Source of the DNA: Paractinoplanes brasiliensis
Lineage (GTDB): Bacteria; Actinomycetota; Actinomycetes; Mycobacteriales; Micromonosporaceae
Length of the DNA: 64,000 nt
Direction: 5' to 3'
Assembly: GCF_004362215.1 (NCBI RefSeq)
Contig: NZ_SNWR01000002.1
Coordinates: 1,860,001-1,924,000, forward strand
In this document: positions 8,445 to 17,080 of the stretch, one piece after another
How positions within the stretch are numbered: the stretch's first letter is position 1
Layout of the letters: each line of letters starts with the position of its first letter
Translations under genes and position numbers: made by a program
Notes under the pieces: generated by a model
What the model saw: the letters and a program-made list of their open reading frames with translations, nothing else
Told to the model about the DNA's origin: nothing
Databases searched by the model: none

Positions 8445-10091
8445 TCACAGGCAGTTGGCGGGCAGCAGGAACCAGCGCAGCTTCTCGAAGGGGGCGGGAA
8501 GCTGCACCCCACCGCCGTCGACCGGGTCGGGACGGCTCGCCATCAGCTCGCGGGCGAACTCCAGATAGCCGGGCAGGGCGTCCTCACCCACCGTCTCGGG
8601 GCCGCCCGGCTGCAGCACCGTGCCGTCGGCGAGCAGCTGCAGGTCGGCCAGGCTGGGCCTGTCCGGCTTGGCGGCGACGTGCCGCCACTGCCCGGTGAAG
8701 GGGTTGAATCGGTAGTCGGTGAGCAGGCGGGCGCCCTGCTCGGCGATCAGCGCGACCGCCTCGGCCAGGTAGCCGGCGACCGCGTCGGACAGGAAGTAGG
8801 CGAAGTTGAGCCGCGCCCAGCCCGGCTTGACGCCCTCCCAGCCCGCCTCGATCTCGTTCTGCATCCGGCGCGACAGTTCCGGGCCGATACCGAGCAGGCG
8901 ATGCCCGTACGGGCCGGCGCACGAGCACCCGCCGCGCGCCTGGATGCCGAACAGGTCGTTGAGCAGCGCGACCACGTAGTTGTGGTGCAGGTAGTGCTCG
9001 CCCGCGCGGATCCGGAACGACACGATCGGCAGCCGGTCGGACTCCAGGTCGCCGAGGATCTCGATGCGCCGCTCGCCGGCCCAGCGCTCGCGGGCCCGCT
9101 GCCACAGCCGGTGCTCCTGCGCGGCGATCACGTCGGCCCCGACCGTCTGCTTGACCTGGAAGACCAGCCCGGCGCGGATCGACTCGACGATGGCCGGGGT
9201 GCCGCCCTCCTCCCGGGCGACCGGGTCGTCGAGGTAACGGTGGCTGTCGGGGTCGACGAACGCCACCGTGCCGCCGCCCGGCACCGTGGGCACCCGGTTG
9301 GCCAGCAGGTGCTTGCCCGCCACGAGCACGCCGGGGGTCTGCGGGCCGCCGGGGAACTTGTGCGGCGACAGGAAGATCGCGTCCTTGCCGGCCATGCTGA
9401 TCGGCAGGTACGGGCCCGCGGCCGCGTAGTCCCAGACGGACAGGGCGCCGTGCTCCCGCAGCAGCGCCGAGATCGCCTCGACGTCGGTCAGCAGGCCGGT
9501 CACGTTGGAGGCGGCGCTGAAGCTCCCGATCAGCAACGGCCGGTCCCCGTACGCCTCCAGGGCCCGTCGCAGGTCCTCCAGGTCGGGGTGGCCGCGCTCG
9601 TCACCGCCGATCTCGACGACGTCGGCGATGCTCTCGCGCCACGGCAGAACGTTGGAGTGGTGCTCGTACGGGCCGACGAACACGACCGGGCGCTCGCCGG
9701 CGGGGATGCGCTGGGAGAACGCGTACCGCTCGTCCAGGCTCTCCGGGATGCGCAGGCCGAGCAGCGCGACCAGCTTGTTGACCGCCGTCGTCGAGCCGGA
9801 GCCGCAGAACAGCACCACGTCGCCGGGCCCGCCCCCGACCGCCCGGTGGATGATCGCGCGGGCCTCCTCCCGCAGCGCACCCGTGCGGGCCCCGGTCGAG
9901 GACGCCTCGGTGTGCGTGTTGGCGTAACCGGTCAGGACCGTCCGGCGGATGTACTCCTCGACGAAGTCGAGCGCCTGCCCCGAGGCGGTCTGGTCGGCGT
10001 ACGTCACCCGGCGCGGCCCGTACGGCCCGTCGAGCACCGCGCCCGAGCCGATCGAGCCCTCGCGCAGCCGCCGCAGCATCGGTGTTTCCAT
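8445..10091 (-). CDS. Class V aminotransferase-fold PLP enzyme
   Basis: 548 aa from the ATG at 10091, supported by GAGGGA about 7 nt upstream; the open frame extends further without support. It has the fold type I PLP domain of cysteine desulfurase-like enzymes: FCGSGSTTAVNKL (phosphate-binding loop, about 96-108), a cofactor-stacking SNVTG segment, VWDYAAAGPYLP with the pyridine-nitrogen Asp (221) and FLSPHKFPGGPQTPG with the Schiff-base Lys at about 245. A later segment QARGGCSCAGPYGHRL carries a conserved cysteine pair. It is about 140 residues longer than a typical desulfurase, with an extra C-terminal region. Substrate unknown. Confidence 0.85.
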   Translation of the reverse strand: METPMLRRLREGSIGSGAVLDGPYGPRRVTYADQTASGQALDFVEEYIRRTVLTGYANTHTEASSTGARTGALREEARAIIHRAVGGGPGDVVLFCGSGSTTAVNKLVALLGLRIPESLDERYAFSQRIPAGERPVVFVGPYEHHSNVLPWRESIADVVEIGGDERGHPDLEDLRRALEAYGDRPLLIGSFSAASNVTGLLTDVEAISALLREHGALSVWDYAAAGPYLPISMAGKDAIFLSPHKFPGGPQTPGVLVAGKHLLANRVPTVPGGGTVAFVDPDSHRYLDDPVAREEGGTPAIVESIRAGLVFQVKQTVGADVIAAQEHRLWQRARERWAGERRIEILGDLESDRLPIVSFRIRAGEHYLHHNYVVALLNDLFGIQARGGCSCAGPYGHRLLGIGPELSRRMQNEIEAGWEGVKPGWARLNFAYFLSDAVAGYLAEAVALIAEQGARLLTDYRFNPFTGQWRHVAAKPDRPSLADLQLLADGTVLQPGGPETVGEDALPGYLEFARELMASRPDPVDGGGVQLPAPFEKLRWFLLPANCL

Positions 10092-10200
10092 GTCTTCCCT
10101 CGCAGCACTCGTGGCGTCCCGGAAGGCCTTCTTCGGCGCCCGGTGGGGCGCCACGGGCGAGAGTAGCCTGGGCGCACACCCCCGCCTCGCCGTCGCCGGG

Positions 10201-10758
10201 TCAGCCCGGCTGCAACATGTCGGCGTAGTCGCTGCTGCGCAAGGGTGCGCTGGTCAGCGTGCCGTCGGAACGGGGCACCTCGAGCCGCTGCCCGTCCCGG
10301 GTGAACCGCACCTCGGCCACGTCCGGGCGGGCGGTCAGGGTGCAGACGACCTGCGCGTACGCCAGGATCTTGTCGTTGCGGGCGCGACCCTCGCCGGCGT
10401 CGGGGAACTCCACCGCGGCCTGCGCGCCGGTGATGCCCCGGGCGGTCAGCTTCACCCCGGACAGCACGGTGGTGAGCCCCGCGTTGCGCTCCTCGGCGGT
10501 GGGCCCGGTGACCAGGCTGTCGAGCTGGGCCTGCGGCGTGGGATAGGACCGCGTACGGCGTACCTGCTGCACCAGGTTCTCGTCGCGGACCAGGCAGATC
10601 ACCTGGGCCACGTCGCCGACCGGCTCCGACGTGCCCTGTCCGGGACTGGTCAGCGCCTGCCGCGGCAGGTCGACGACGTGCGGCTCGTCCTGGGCGCCGA
10701 CGCCGCAGCCGCCCAGCAGGAAAACGGTCGTCGTCGCGATACCACAGGCCCTGCGCAT
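10201..10758 (-). CDS. GerMN-domain lipoprotein
   Basis: 185-aa lipoprotein from the ATG at 10758. The signal sequence MRRACGIATTTVFLLGGCG ends in an LGGC lipobox, so it should be lipid-anchored on the outer face of the membrane. The mature part contains a GerMN-like domain: YPTPQAQLDSLVTGPTAEE leading to GLTTVLSGVKLTARG and the strand AAVEFPD. Related domains occur in germination and LpqB-type proteins. The reverse-strand class V aminotransferase gene lies downstream; a forward-strand gene begins 135 bp upstream. Ligand and partner are unknown. Confidence 0.8.
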   Translation of the reverse strand: MRRACGIATTTVFLLGGCGVGAQDEPHVVDLPRQALTSPGQGTSEPVGDVAQVICLVRDENLVQQVRRTRSYPTPQAQLDSLVTGPTAEERNAGLTTVLSGVKLTARGITGAQAAVEFPDAGEGRARNDKILAYAQVVCTLTARPDVAEVRFTRDGQRLEVPRSDGTLTSAPLRSSDYADMLQPG

Positions 10759-10893
10759 TTTTGAATGATGCCCCGGCCGCGGGCACGCCCCGGCGTCCGT
10801 CATCGAACTGTCACATCGCCGGGGACGTTCCTTCAACTCGCGGGAGCAGGGTGGAGACGTTCCGATCGAGCCACCCGTGTGAGGACATACCGT

Positions 10894-11190
10894 ATGACGG
10901 TCACCAGTCTGGTCACCGCCGTCGCCGTCGGCGTCGCCCTGGGCGTCGCCGGCTCCCTCGTGCGGCGTGGCGTTCCGTTCTGGCTGCCCCTGGCGGCCGG
11001 GGTCGGCGCGGCCGTCTTCGCCACGACGGTCGTCCGGATCGCCGCCGACCTGCCGTCCGGTTTCAGCCTCACCGAACTCGGGTTGCAGGTGCTGCTGGCC
11101 GCGGCCGCGGTCGCCGCCGTCGTGGCCACGGCCGAGCACCGTTCCCATTCCGACCACCGCTCCCCCGCGCCCAAGGGAGGCCTGCGATGA
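10894..11190 (+). CDS. Small three-helix membrane protein
   Basis: 98 aa with three hydrophobic segments (about residues 3-24, 29-46 and 64-83) and a basic, histidine-containing tail HRSHSDHRSPAPKGGLR. GAGGA lies 8 nt before the ATG. Its TGA overlaps the ATG of the STAS gene (ATGA at 11187-11190), indicating translational coupling and a functional link between the membrane protein and the STAS protein. No family recognised. Confidence 0.7.
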   Translation: MTVTSLVTAVAVGVALGVAGSLVRRGVPFWLPLAAGVGAAVFATTVVRIAADLPSGFSLTELGLQVLLAAAAVAAVVATAEHRSHSDHRSPAPKGGLR

Positions 11191-11549
11191 TTGGCGTCCG
11201 TAACGACGTCGCGGTCGTCACCCCGTCCCACGATCTCGACGCCGCCGCGAGCGAGCTGCTGCGCGAGGCACTGGCCGACGCGGTCCGCGATCACCGGCAC
11301 GTGATCGTCGACATGCACGCGGCGCCGACGATCGACTCGGCGGGGCTCAGCCTGCTCGTACGGGCGTACAACGACGCCAAGGCCCGCGGCGGCACCCTGA
11401 GCCTGGCCGCGCCCTCCCGGTACGTGGTGACGGTGTTGCACACGATGAAGCTGCACCAGATCTTCGCCGTCTATCCGGACGTCGACGCGGCGCTACTCGT
11501 CCGGCAGCTCGAGACGGAAACGAGCGCCTCCGCCGGGCCGATCCAGTAG
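11187..11549 (+). CDS. STAS-domain anti-sigma factor antagonist
   Basis: 120 aa, a single STAS domain of the SpoIIAA/RsbV/BldG type. The signature TIDSAGLSLLVRAYNDA carries the phosphorylatable Ser51. In the family the unphosphorylated form captures a serine-kinase anti-sigma factor and so frees a sigma factor. AAGGGAGG lies 6 nt upstream of the ATG. The gene is ATGA-coupled to the preceding small membrane protein. No cognate kinase is nearby. Its 3' end overlaps the convergent histidine kinase gene by 57 bp. Confidence 0.87.
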   Translation: MIGVRNDVAVVTPSHDLDAAASELLREALADAVRDHRHVIVDMHAAPTIDSAGLSLLVRAYNDAKARGGTLSLAAPSRYVVTVLHTMKLHQIFAVYPDVDAALLVRQLETETSASAGPIQ

Positions 11550-12830
11550 CAGGATCCGGCCGTCGTGGGCGGCGGCGTGCTCGGCCACGATCGCCAGCCC
11601 GAGCCCGGTGCCGTCGCCCCCGCCCCGCGAGTTCGCCGCCGGCCCCCGCACGAACCGGTCGAAGATCGCCGCCCGCGACTCGGCCGGCACCCCGGGACCG
11701 GCGTCGTCGACCTCGAGAAAACCCTTCCCGATCCGTACGGCCACCGGCCCGCCCCCGTACCGCACGGCGTTGTCGATCAGGTTGCCCAGCGCCTGCTCGA
11801 CCCGGCGGCGGTCGACGTGCCAGTCCACCGGTGTGCCCGGCTCGACCTCGATCAGGCCGGCCGGCAGTCCCCGGTCGCGCAGCACCCGCCCGGCCAGCAG
11901 GCCGATGTCGGCGGGCTCGCGGTGCGCCGGCTGGTCGCTGCGGGCCAGTTCGAGCAGGTCGTCGACGAGCGCCTGGAAGCGGGCGACCTCGTCGGCGATC
12001 AGCCCGACCGCGGCCGCCGAACGCTCGTCCAGGCCGTCGCGCCGCCGGTTGAGCACGCTGACCGCGGCCGCCAGCGTCTGCAGGGGCGAACGCAGCTCGT
12101 GGCTGACGTCGGCGGCGAACCGGCGGTCACGCTGCAAACGGCGCGAAAGCTCGTCGGCCATGTGGTTGAACGAGGCGGTGAGCCGGCCCAGCTCGGGCTC
12201 GGCGTCCGGGTCGAGGCGGGTGTCGAGGTCGCCGTCGGCGATGCCGCTGGCCGCCTCGGCCACCGCCGCCAGGGGGCGAAGGGCGTGCCGGGTGACGTAC
12301 CAGCCGACCGCCGCTCCCCCGGCCGACACCATGATCGCCACCGCCGTCAGCACCAGCGCGAGCAGCTGCAACGTGCGTTCCAGCTCGCCCAGCGAAACGA
12401 TCTCGTAGAAGACCGAACCGCCCTGCACCGGCACGGCCACGACCAGGGCCGCCTCGTTGTCGCGACGGATGCGCTGGGCGCCGGCCTGCCCGGTTGCGGC
12501 GAGCTTCTGCAGCTTCTCGGGCACCGCCCCGCCTGCCGAGGAGTCCGCGCTGCGCGAATACCACTGGCCCTGCCGGTGGAGCAGCACGTACCGGTCGGCG
12601 CCGACGTCGAGCGACTGCAGCAGGTCGCCCACCTCGGGATCGCTGCCGCCCAGACCCGAGTTGATCACCGTGGCGTCGAAGTAGGTGACGCGTACGGCCG
12701 CGCGTTCCCGCTCCCGGAACAGGGTGTTGCTGATCAGCTCGTACGACACGAACGTGACACCGGCCGACAGCGCCAGCGCGCCGATCGCGAACGCCGCGCT
12801 GACCCGGGTCCGCAGGCCCGCCCGCCTCAC
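11493..12830 (-). CDS. Two-component sensor histidine kinase
   Basis: 445 aa, membrane-bound. A first helix (about residues 11-33) and a second (about 154-178) bracket an extracytoplasmic sensor of roughly 120 residues. A HAMP domain follows, then the dimerisation domain with DVSHELRSPL (His244), then the ATPase with N-box NLIDNAVRYGG and G-boxes DDAGPGVP and GTGLGLAI. It phosphorylates the response regulator encoded upstream. The GTG start overlaps the regulator's TGA (GTGA), so the two are translationally coupled. The signal is unknown. The 3' end is antisense to the last 57 bp of the STAS gene. Confidence 0.9.
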   Translation of the reverse strand: MRRAGLRTRVSAAFAIGALALSAGVTFVSYELISNTLFRERERAAVRVTYFDATVINSGLGGSDPEVGDLLQSLDVGADRYVLLHRQGQWYSRSADSSAGGAVPEKLQKLAATGQAGAQRIRRDNEAALVVAVPVQGGSVFYEIVSLGELERTLQLLALVLTAVAIMVSAGGAAVGWYVTRHALRPLAAVAEAASGIADGDLDTRLDPDAEPELGRLTASFNHMADELSRRLQRDRRFAADVSHELRSPLQTLAAAVSVLNRRRDGLDERSAAAVGLIADEVARFQALVDDLLELARSDQPAHREPADIGLLAGRVLRDRGLPAGLIEVEPGTPVDWHVDRRRVEQALGNLIDNAVRYGGGPVAVRIGKGFLEVDDAGPGVPAESRAAIFDRFVRGPAANSRGGGDGTGLGLAIVAEHAAAHDGRILLLDRPGGGARFRLELPDE

Positions 12831-13510
12831 GGCTGGAGCTTGTAGCCCAGACCGCGGACGGTCACCAGGTGCCGGGGCCGGCCGGTGTTGTCCTCGATCT
12901 TGTGCCGGAGCCGGCCCACGTGCACGTCGACCAGGCGCTCGTCGCCGATGTCGTACTCCCAGACCCGGCTGAGCAGCTGCTGCCGCGACAGCACCTGGCC
13001 CGGGTGCTCGGCCAGCTCGCACAGCAGCCGGAACTCCGTACGGGTGACCGCGACCGGCTCGCCGTGCAGGCGCACCTCGCCCGCCTCGGGCAGAATTTCC
13101 AGGTCGCCGAAGGTCAGCACGGTCATCGCCGGGGTGGCGGCCTGCGCGGCCCGGCCCCGCCGGCGCAGCGCCCGCAAGCGTGCCGCCAGCTCCTTCACGG
13201 CGACCGGCTTGACCACGTAGTCGTCGGCGCCCGCCTCGAGCCCCGCCACGATGTCGTGCGTGTCGTCGCGGGCGCTGACCACGATCACCGGCACGTCGTC
13301 GGTGCGGCGCAGCTGCCGGATGCACTCGAAGCCGTCCATGCCCGGCAGCATCAGGTCGACCAGCACGGCGTCGGCCGGCTGTTTACGCTGCAGCTCGAGG
13401 CCCTCCTCGGCGGTGGCCACGGCGTGGGTGACGTAACCCTCGTCCTCCAGGGCCATGGCCAGCGACAGCCGGATCCGGTCGTCATCCTCGATCAACAGCA
13501 CGGCACTCAT
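12827..13510 (-). CDS. OmpR-family response regulator
   Basis: 227 aa from the ATG at 13510. The receiver domain (1-115) has the acidic pocket EDDD at 8-11, phospho-acceptor Asp52 in VDLMLPGMDG and Lys101 in VVKPV. The C-terminal winged helix has TRTEFRLLCELAEHPGQVLS and the recognition helix region DERLVDVHVGRLRHKIE, ending VRGLGYKLQP. It binds DNA after phosphorylation by the overlapping kinase downstream. No clear ribosome-binding site precedes the chosen start, which may mean a leaderless message; a longer in-frame start at 13579 is less likely. Confidence 0.9.
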   Translation of the reverse strand: MSAVLLIEDDDRIRLSLAMALEDEGYVTHAVATAEEGLELQRKQPADAVLVDLMLPGMDGFECIRQLRRTDDVPVIVVSARDDTHDIVAGLEAGADDYVVKPVAVKELAARLRALRRRGRAAQAATPAMTVLTFGDLEILPEAGEVRLHGEPVAVTRTEFRLLCELAEHPGQVLSRQQLLSRVWEYDIGDERLVDVHVGRLRHKIEDNTGRPRHLVTVRGLGYKLQP

Positions 13511-13882
13511 AACCGCATGATGCCGCGCCGGACCCCGAACGACACAGTTGTGCAGGCAAACCACGGTTTCGTCACGCAACCGTCATATCCCCGGGGGGCG
13601 TTCGCCATCGACCGCCACGAGCATGGTGGCAGGGAAACGAACCCCCCGCAGGGTCCGCGTCCGGCCGCCGGTTCGGCGCGCGGGACGCGGACTCCCTGGT
13701 TTTCGCCGCTTGCCTGTCCGACAGGCCGCCGCCCCGGGCAGCGGAACGCCGGAGAGATCGTCGGCCGCCACCGAAGACCTCTCCGGCCCGGCTCGTCCGG
13801 CCCCGCTCGCTTCCCTGCTCGTTCGGCGCCACTCGCCGCCCGGCTCGTGCGGCCCCGCTCGCATCCCTGCTTGGATGGGCTC
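13511..13882. other. Intergenic region between response regulator and aldo/keto reductase
   Basis: 372 bp with no supportable gene. The half nearest 13883 contains an imperfect 34-bp direct repeat, listed separately. Both flanking genes point outward, so two divergent promoters must lie here; I could not pick out convincing -35/-10 pairs. Confidence 0.6.
13788..13873. repeat. Two 34-bp direct repeats, period 52 bp
   Basis: Copies at 13788-13821 and 13840-13873 match at 31 of 34 positions; both share the core cggccccgctcgc. The second copy ends about 9 bp before the ATG of the aldo/keto reductase. The repeat could be a regulatory duplication or simple GC-rich slippage. Confidence 0.7.
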
Positions 13883-14815
13883 ATGGAGCTCCTCGACACC
13901 CTGACCGGCGCCGGCCGCATCGGGCTGGGCCTGGCCGCCGTGGGCCGCCCCGGCTACATCACCCTCGGCCGCGCCGCCGACCTGCCCGCCACCCGCAGCG
14001 TCGAGGCCCTGCGTGAACGCACCCACACCCTGCTCACCGACGCGTGGGCGGCCGGCGTGCGCTACTTCGACGTGGCCCGCTCGTACGGCCGCGCCGAGGA
14101 GTTCCTGGCCGCCTGGCTCCCCGGCCACCCCGGCGCGATCGTCGGCAGCAAATGGGGCTACACCTACACCGCCGGTTGGTCGGTGACCGCCGACGTGCAC
14201 GAGGTGAAGGACCACAGCGTCGCCACGTTCGACCGTCAGATCCTCGAAACCCGCGCCCTGCTCGGGAACCACCTGAGCCTCTACCAGATCCACTCGCTCA
14301 CCCCCGGCAGCCCCGCCCTGACCGACACCGGGCTGCACCACCGCCTGGCCGCCCTGGACGTGCCGGTGGGCTTCTCGACCAGCGGCCCCCGCCAGGCCGA
14401 AACCATCCGCGCCGCCCTGGCGATCGAGGTGAACGGCGCCCGCCTGTTCCGCAGCGTCCAGTCGACGTGGAACCTGCTGGAACCCAGCGCCGGCCCCGCC
14501 CTGGCCGAGGCCCACGCGGCCGGCTGCGTCGTCATCGTCAAGGAGGCCCTGGCCAACGGCCGCCTCGCCGACCCGTCGCTGAGCAGCGTGCTCACCGAAC
14601 TGGCCGTCACCCCCGACGTGGTCGCGACAGCCGCGGCCCTGCAGCAGCCCTGGTCCCCCATCGTCCTGTCGGGCGCCGCCACCCGGGCCCAGCTCGCCTC
14701 CAACCTGCGGGCCGCCGACCTGACGCTGAGCCCCGGCCACCTGGACCGGTTGGCGACCCTCGCCGAGCCCGCCGATCAGTACTGGAAGACCCGCGCGGCC
14801 CTCGCCTGGTCCTGA
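13883..14815 (+). CDS. Aldo/keto reductase
   Basis: 310 aa, the normal length for the (beta/alpha)8 aldo/keto reductase family that reduces aldehydes or ketones with NADPH. Catalytic elements are YFDVARSYGRAEEFL (Asp and Tyr of the tetrad, about residues 53-67), GSKWGYTY (Lys about 92) and the His in SLYQIHSLTPG. The cofactor-binding end is less typical. The start ATG at 13883 follows the repeat-containing intergenic region without a strong ribosome-binding site. Substrate unknown. Confidence 0.85.
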   Translation: MELLDTLTGAGRIGLGLAAVGRPGYITLGRAADLPATRSVEALRERTHTLLTDAWAAGVRYFDVARSYGRAEEFLAAWLPGHPGAIVGSKWGYTYTAGWSVTADVHEVKDHSVATFDRQILETRALLGNHLSLYQIHSLTPGSPALTDTGLHHRLAALDVPVGFSTSGPRQAETIRAALAIEVNGARLFRSVQSTWNLLEPSAGPALAEAHAAGCVVIVKEALANGRLADPSLSSVLTELAVTPDVVATAAALQQPWSPIVLSGAATRAQLASNLRAADLTLSPGHLDRLATLAEPADQYWKTRAALAWS

Positions 14816-15016
14816 CAACGGTCAGCGGCGGCTGCGGTGGCCCAGCAGGGCCGGGCCCGCGTCCCCGGCAGCGGCCAACGTCGTCGGTGGCCGCGTCCAG
14901 CCCGGCTCGGCCCCGGGCCGGCACAGCCCCGTCCCGCCCGTTCGCGGCCGGCTCACGGACCACGGCCCGGCCCACTCCGGCGGCTCCCCCGTCAGCACGG
15001 CAATACGGCGGATTTC

Positions 15017-16252
15017 TCAGGCGGGGGCCTTCTCGGTGGCCGGGCGGTGTTCCAGGGTGCGGACGTCCCGGCTGGTCAGCATGCCCGCGACGGCCACCAG
15101 CATCACGCCGACGGCGATCAGCAACGTCGTCCGGGCGCCCAGGGCGTGAGCGGCCGGACCGGCGGCGACCTGGCCGACCGGGATCGCGACGAGGGAGCCG
15201 AGCATGTCGTACGAGTAGACGCGGGCCAGCTTGTCGGAGGGAACGTACTCCTGCATCGTCGTCTCCCACGCGATGCCGAACTGGTCGAACGCCACCCCGC
15301 CCACGAACGCGCACACCACCAGCACCCAGAGGACGGGGGCAAGGGCCAGCCCGGACGGCAGCAGGGCCATTCCGGCGACCGCGATCACGCCGAACGCGAG
15401 CAGCCGGCGGACGGTGATCCGGATGGCCAGCAGCGCCCCGGCGATCATGCCCGCGGTCTGGGCGGCCAGCACGAAACCCCAGGCGCGGCGGCCGATGGTG
15501 TCGTCGGCGACCACGGGGCCCAGCACGCCCATGCTGGCGGCCCAGGCGGCGTTGAGGAACATGAAGCCGAGCACCACCACCCACAGCCAGGTGCGCGACG
15601 TGAACTCACTCCACCCGTCGCGCAGGCCCGCCAGCACGCTCGGCTTCTTGACCGCGTGGTCGCGCACGCCGGTCACCCGGATCAGGGCGAAACACACGCC
15701 GCTCAGGGCGAACGTGGCGGCGTCGGCGGCCAGGCCCCAGCCCGGGCCGACCGTGGCGACCAGGATGCCGCCGGCCGGGGCGCCCAGGATCATCGCGGCG
15801 TTGCCGCCGATCCGGTTGATGGCGATGGCCTGCTTGCGGATCGCCTCGGGCACCGTCTGCGGGAGCAGCGCCGAGACAGCCGGCCAGGCGAGCGCGGAGG
15901 CCAGGCCGTTGATCGCGGACAACACCATCAGCAATGGCACGGTGGCGGCGCCGGTGAGCACCGCGGCGGCGACGGCGGCCTGGGTGATCGCGGCCACGGC
16001 GCTGGAGACGACCATCACCAGGTGCCGCGGCAGCCGGTCGGCGATGACCCCGCCGAGCAGCAGGAACACGACGTTGGTGAGCGAGCGGGCGCCGACGACC
16101 AGGCCCAGGTCACCGGCCGAGCCGGTCAGGTCGAGCACGGCGAAGGCCAAGGCGATCGGGGCGACCGCGTTGCCCAGCATCGAGATCATGCGGCCCGCGG
16201 CGAGCAGGCGGAACGCCCCGTAGCGCAGCGGAGCCAACGAACCAGCGCTCAC
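15017..16252 (-). CDS. MFS transporter (EntS-like)
   Basis: About 411 aa from a GTG at 16252; a frame extension to 16339 has no family-like residues. It has 12 predicted helices in two six-helix halves with GGVIADRLPRHLVMV, the loop 2-3 motif of the major facilitator superfamily, near residue 58. The sequence resembles the MFS_3 (enterobactin exporter-like) group. Substrate cannot be inferred; no siderophore genes are nearby. About 200 bp separate its stop from the upstream aldo/keto reductase, with which it converges. Confidence 0.82.
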   Translation of the reverse strand: MSAGSLAPLRYGAFRLLAAGRMISMLGNAVAPIALAFAVLDLTGSAGDLGLVVGARSLTNVVFLLLGGVIADRLPRHLVMVVSSAVAAITQAAVAAAVLTGAATVPLLMVLSAINGLASALAWPAVSALLPQTVPEAIRKQAIAINRIGGNAAMILGAPAGGILVATVGPGWGLAADAATFALSGVCFALIRVTGVRDHAVKKPSVLAGLRDGWSEFTSRTWLWVVVLGFMFLNAAWAASMGVLGPVVADDTIGRRAWGFVLAAQTAGMIAGALLAIRITVRRLLAFGVIAVAGMALLPSGLALAPVLWVLVVCAFVGGVAFDQFGIAWETTMQEYVPSDKLARVYSYDMLGSLVAIPVGQVAAGPAAHALGARTTLLIAVGVMLVAVAGMLTSRDVRTLEHRPATEKAPA

Positions 16253-16356
16253 CCTGCAGCCCCCGTCGATGTGCGTGAATGGCGACCCGACCGTACCGGA
16301 CCGCTGGGTGGGAAGCAGGGTCGAAAATGTCGTACCCACGGGGCAGGATCGGGCCC

Positions 16357-16917
16357 ATGAAGGTGCACGAACGGATCGACGGACGGTTGCGAAGCTTCAT
16401 CGAGGCGCAGCCGATGTTCTTCGTGGCCACCGCGCCCAACGGGCCGGGCGGACACGTCAACGTCTCCCCCAAGGGCATGGCGGGCACGTTCCTGGTGCTC
16501 GACGAGCTGCGGGTGGCCTATCTCGACTACCACGGCAGCGGCGCCGAGACGACAGCCCACCTGCACGAGAACGGCCGCATCACGGTGATGTTCTGCTCGT
16601 TCCAGGGCGCGCCCAACATCGTCCGCCTGCACGGCCGGGGCCGTTCGGTGCCGCTGACCGACCCGGAGTTCCCCGCGATGCTGGCCCTGTTCCCCACACC
16701 GCCCGACACCCACGGCGTCCGCTCCGTGATCGACATCGCCGTCGAGCGGGTCAGCGACTCCTGCGGCTATTCGGTGCCGCTGATGTCCTACGAGGGCGAC
16801 CGCGATGTGCTGCTGCGCTGGACGGAACGCCGCTCCGAGGCCGACCTGGCCGAGTATCGCCGCAAGAAGAACGAGACGAGCATCGACGGCCTGCCCGCCT
16901 TCACCCCGGCGCCCTGA
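16357..16917 (+). CDS. Pyridoxamine 5'-phosphate oxidase-family protein
   Basis: 186 aa from the ATG at 16357 (MKVHERIDG); the frame is open upstream to 16279 but that part is not protein-like. It has a split-barrel flavin-binding fold: QPMFFVATAPNGPGGHVNVSPKG near the N-terminus and VAYLDYHGSGAETTAHL, matching the PPOX proteins with SPKG and GSGxET motifs. Members bind FMN or F420 and are often oxidoreductases of unknown substrate. It is convergent with GAPDH, with a strong hairpin between. Confidence 0.82.
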   Translation: MKVHERIDGRLRSFIEAQPMFFVATAPNGPGGHVNVSPKGMAGTFLVLDELRVAYLDYHGSGAETTAHLHENGRITVMFCSFQGAPNIVRLHGRGRSVPLTDPEFPAMLALFPTPPDTHGVRSVIDIAVERVSDSCGYSVPLMSYEGDRDVLLRWTERRSEADLAEYRRKKNETSIDGLPAFTPAP

Positions 16918-17004
16918 TCACGCTCGGCCCGTCCGGCCGGCCCGCGTCCACCCGTGCACCCCGGCCACGAACGGAGGCGCGTTGGTCAGCGTCCTGGCCG
17001 GCTT

Positions 17005-17038
17005 GTGGGCCGGCGTCCACGGTCAGACGCCGGCCCAC
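17005..17038. terminator. Bidirectional hairpin terminator
   Basis: Perfect 12-bp inverted repeat gtgggccggcgt / acgccggcccac with a 10-nt loop, lying between the convergent ends of the PPOX gene (16917) and GAPDH (17081). There is no U-tract on either side, as is common for GC-rich actinobacterial terminators. Confidence 0.75.
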
Positions 17039-17080
17039 GCGTTTCTCGCCTGAGCGCGCACCACTCGGCAACAGCGACCG

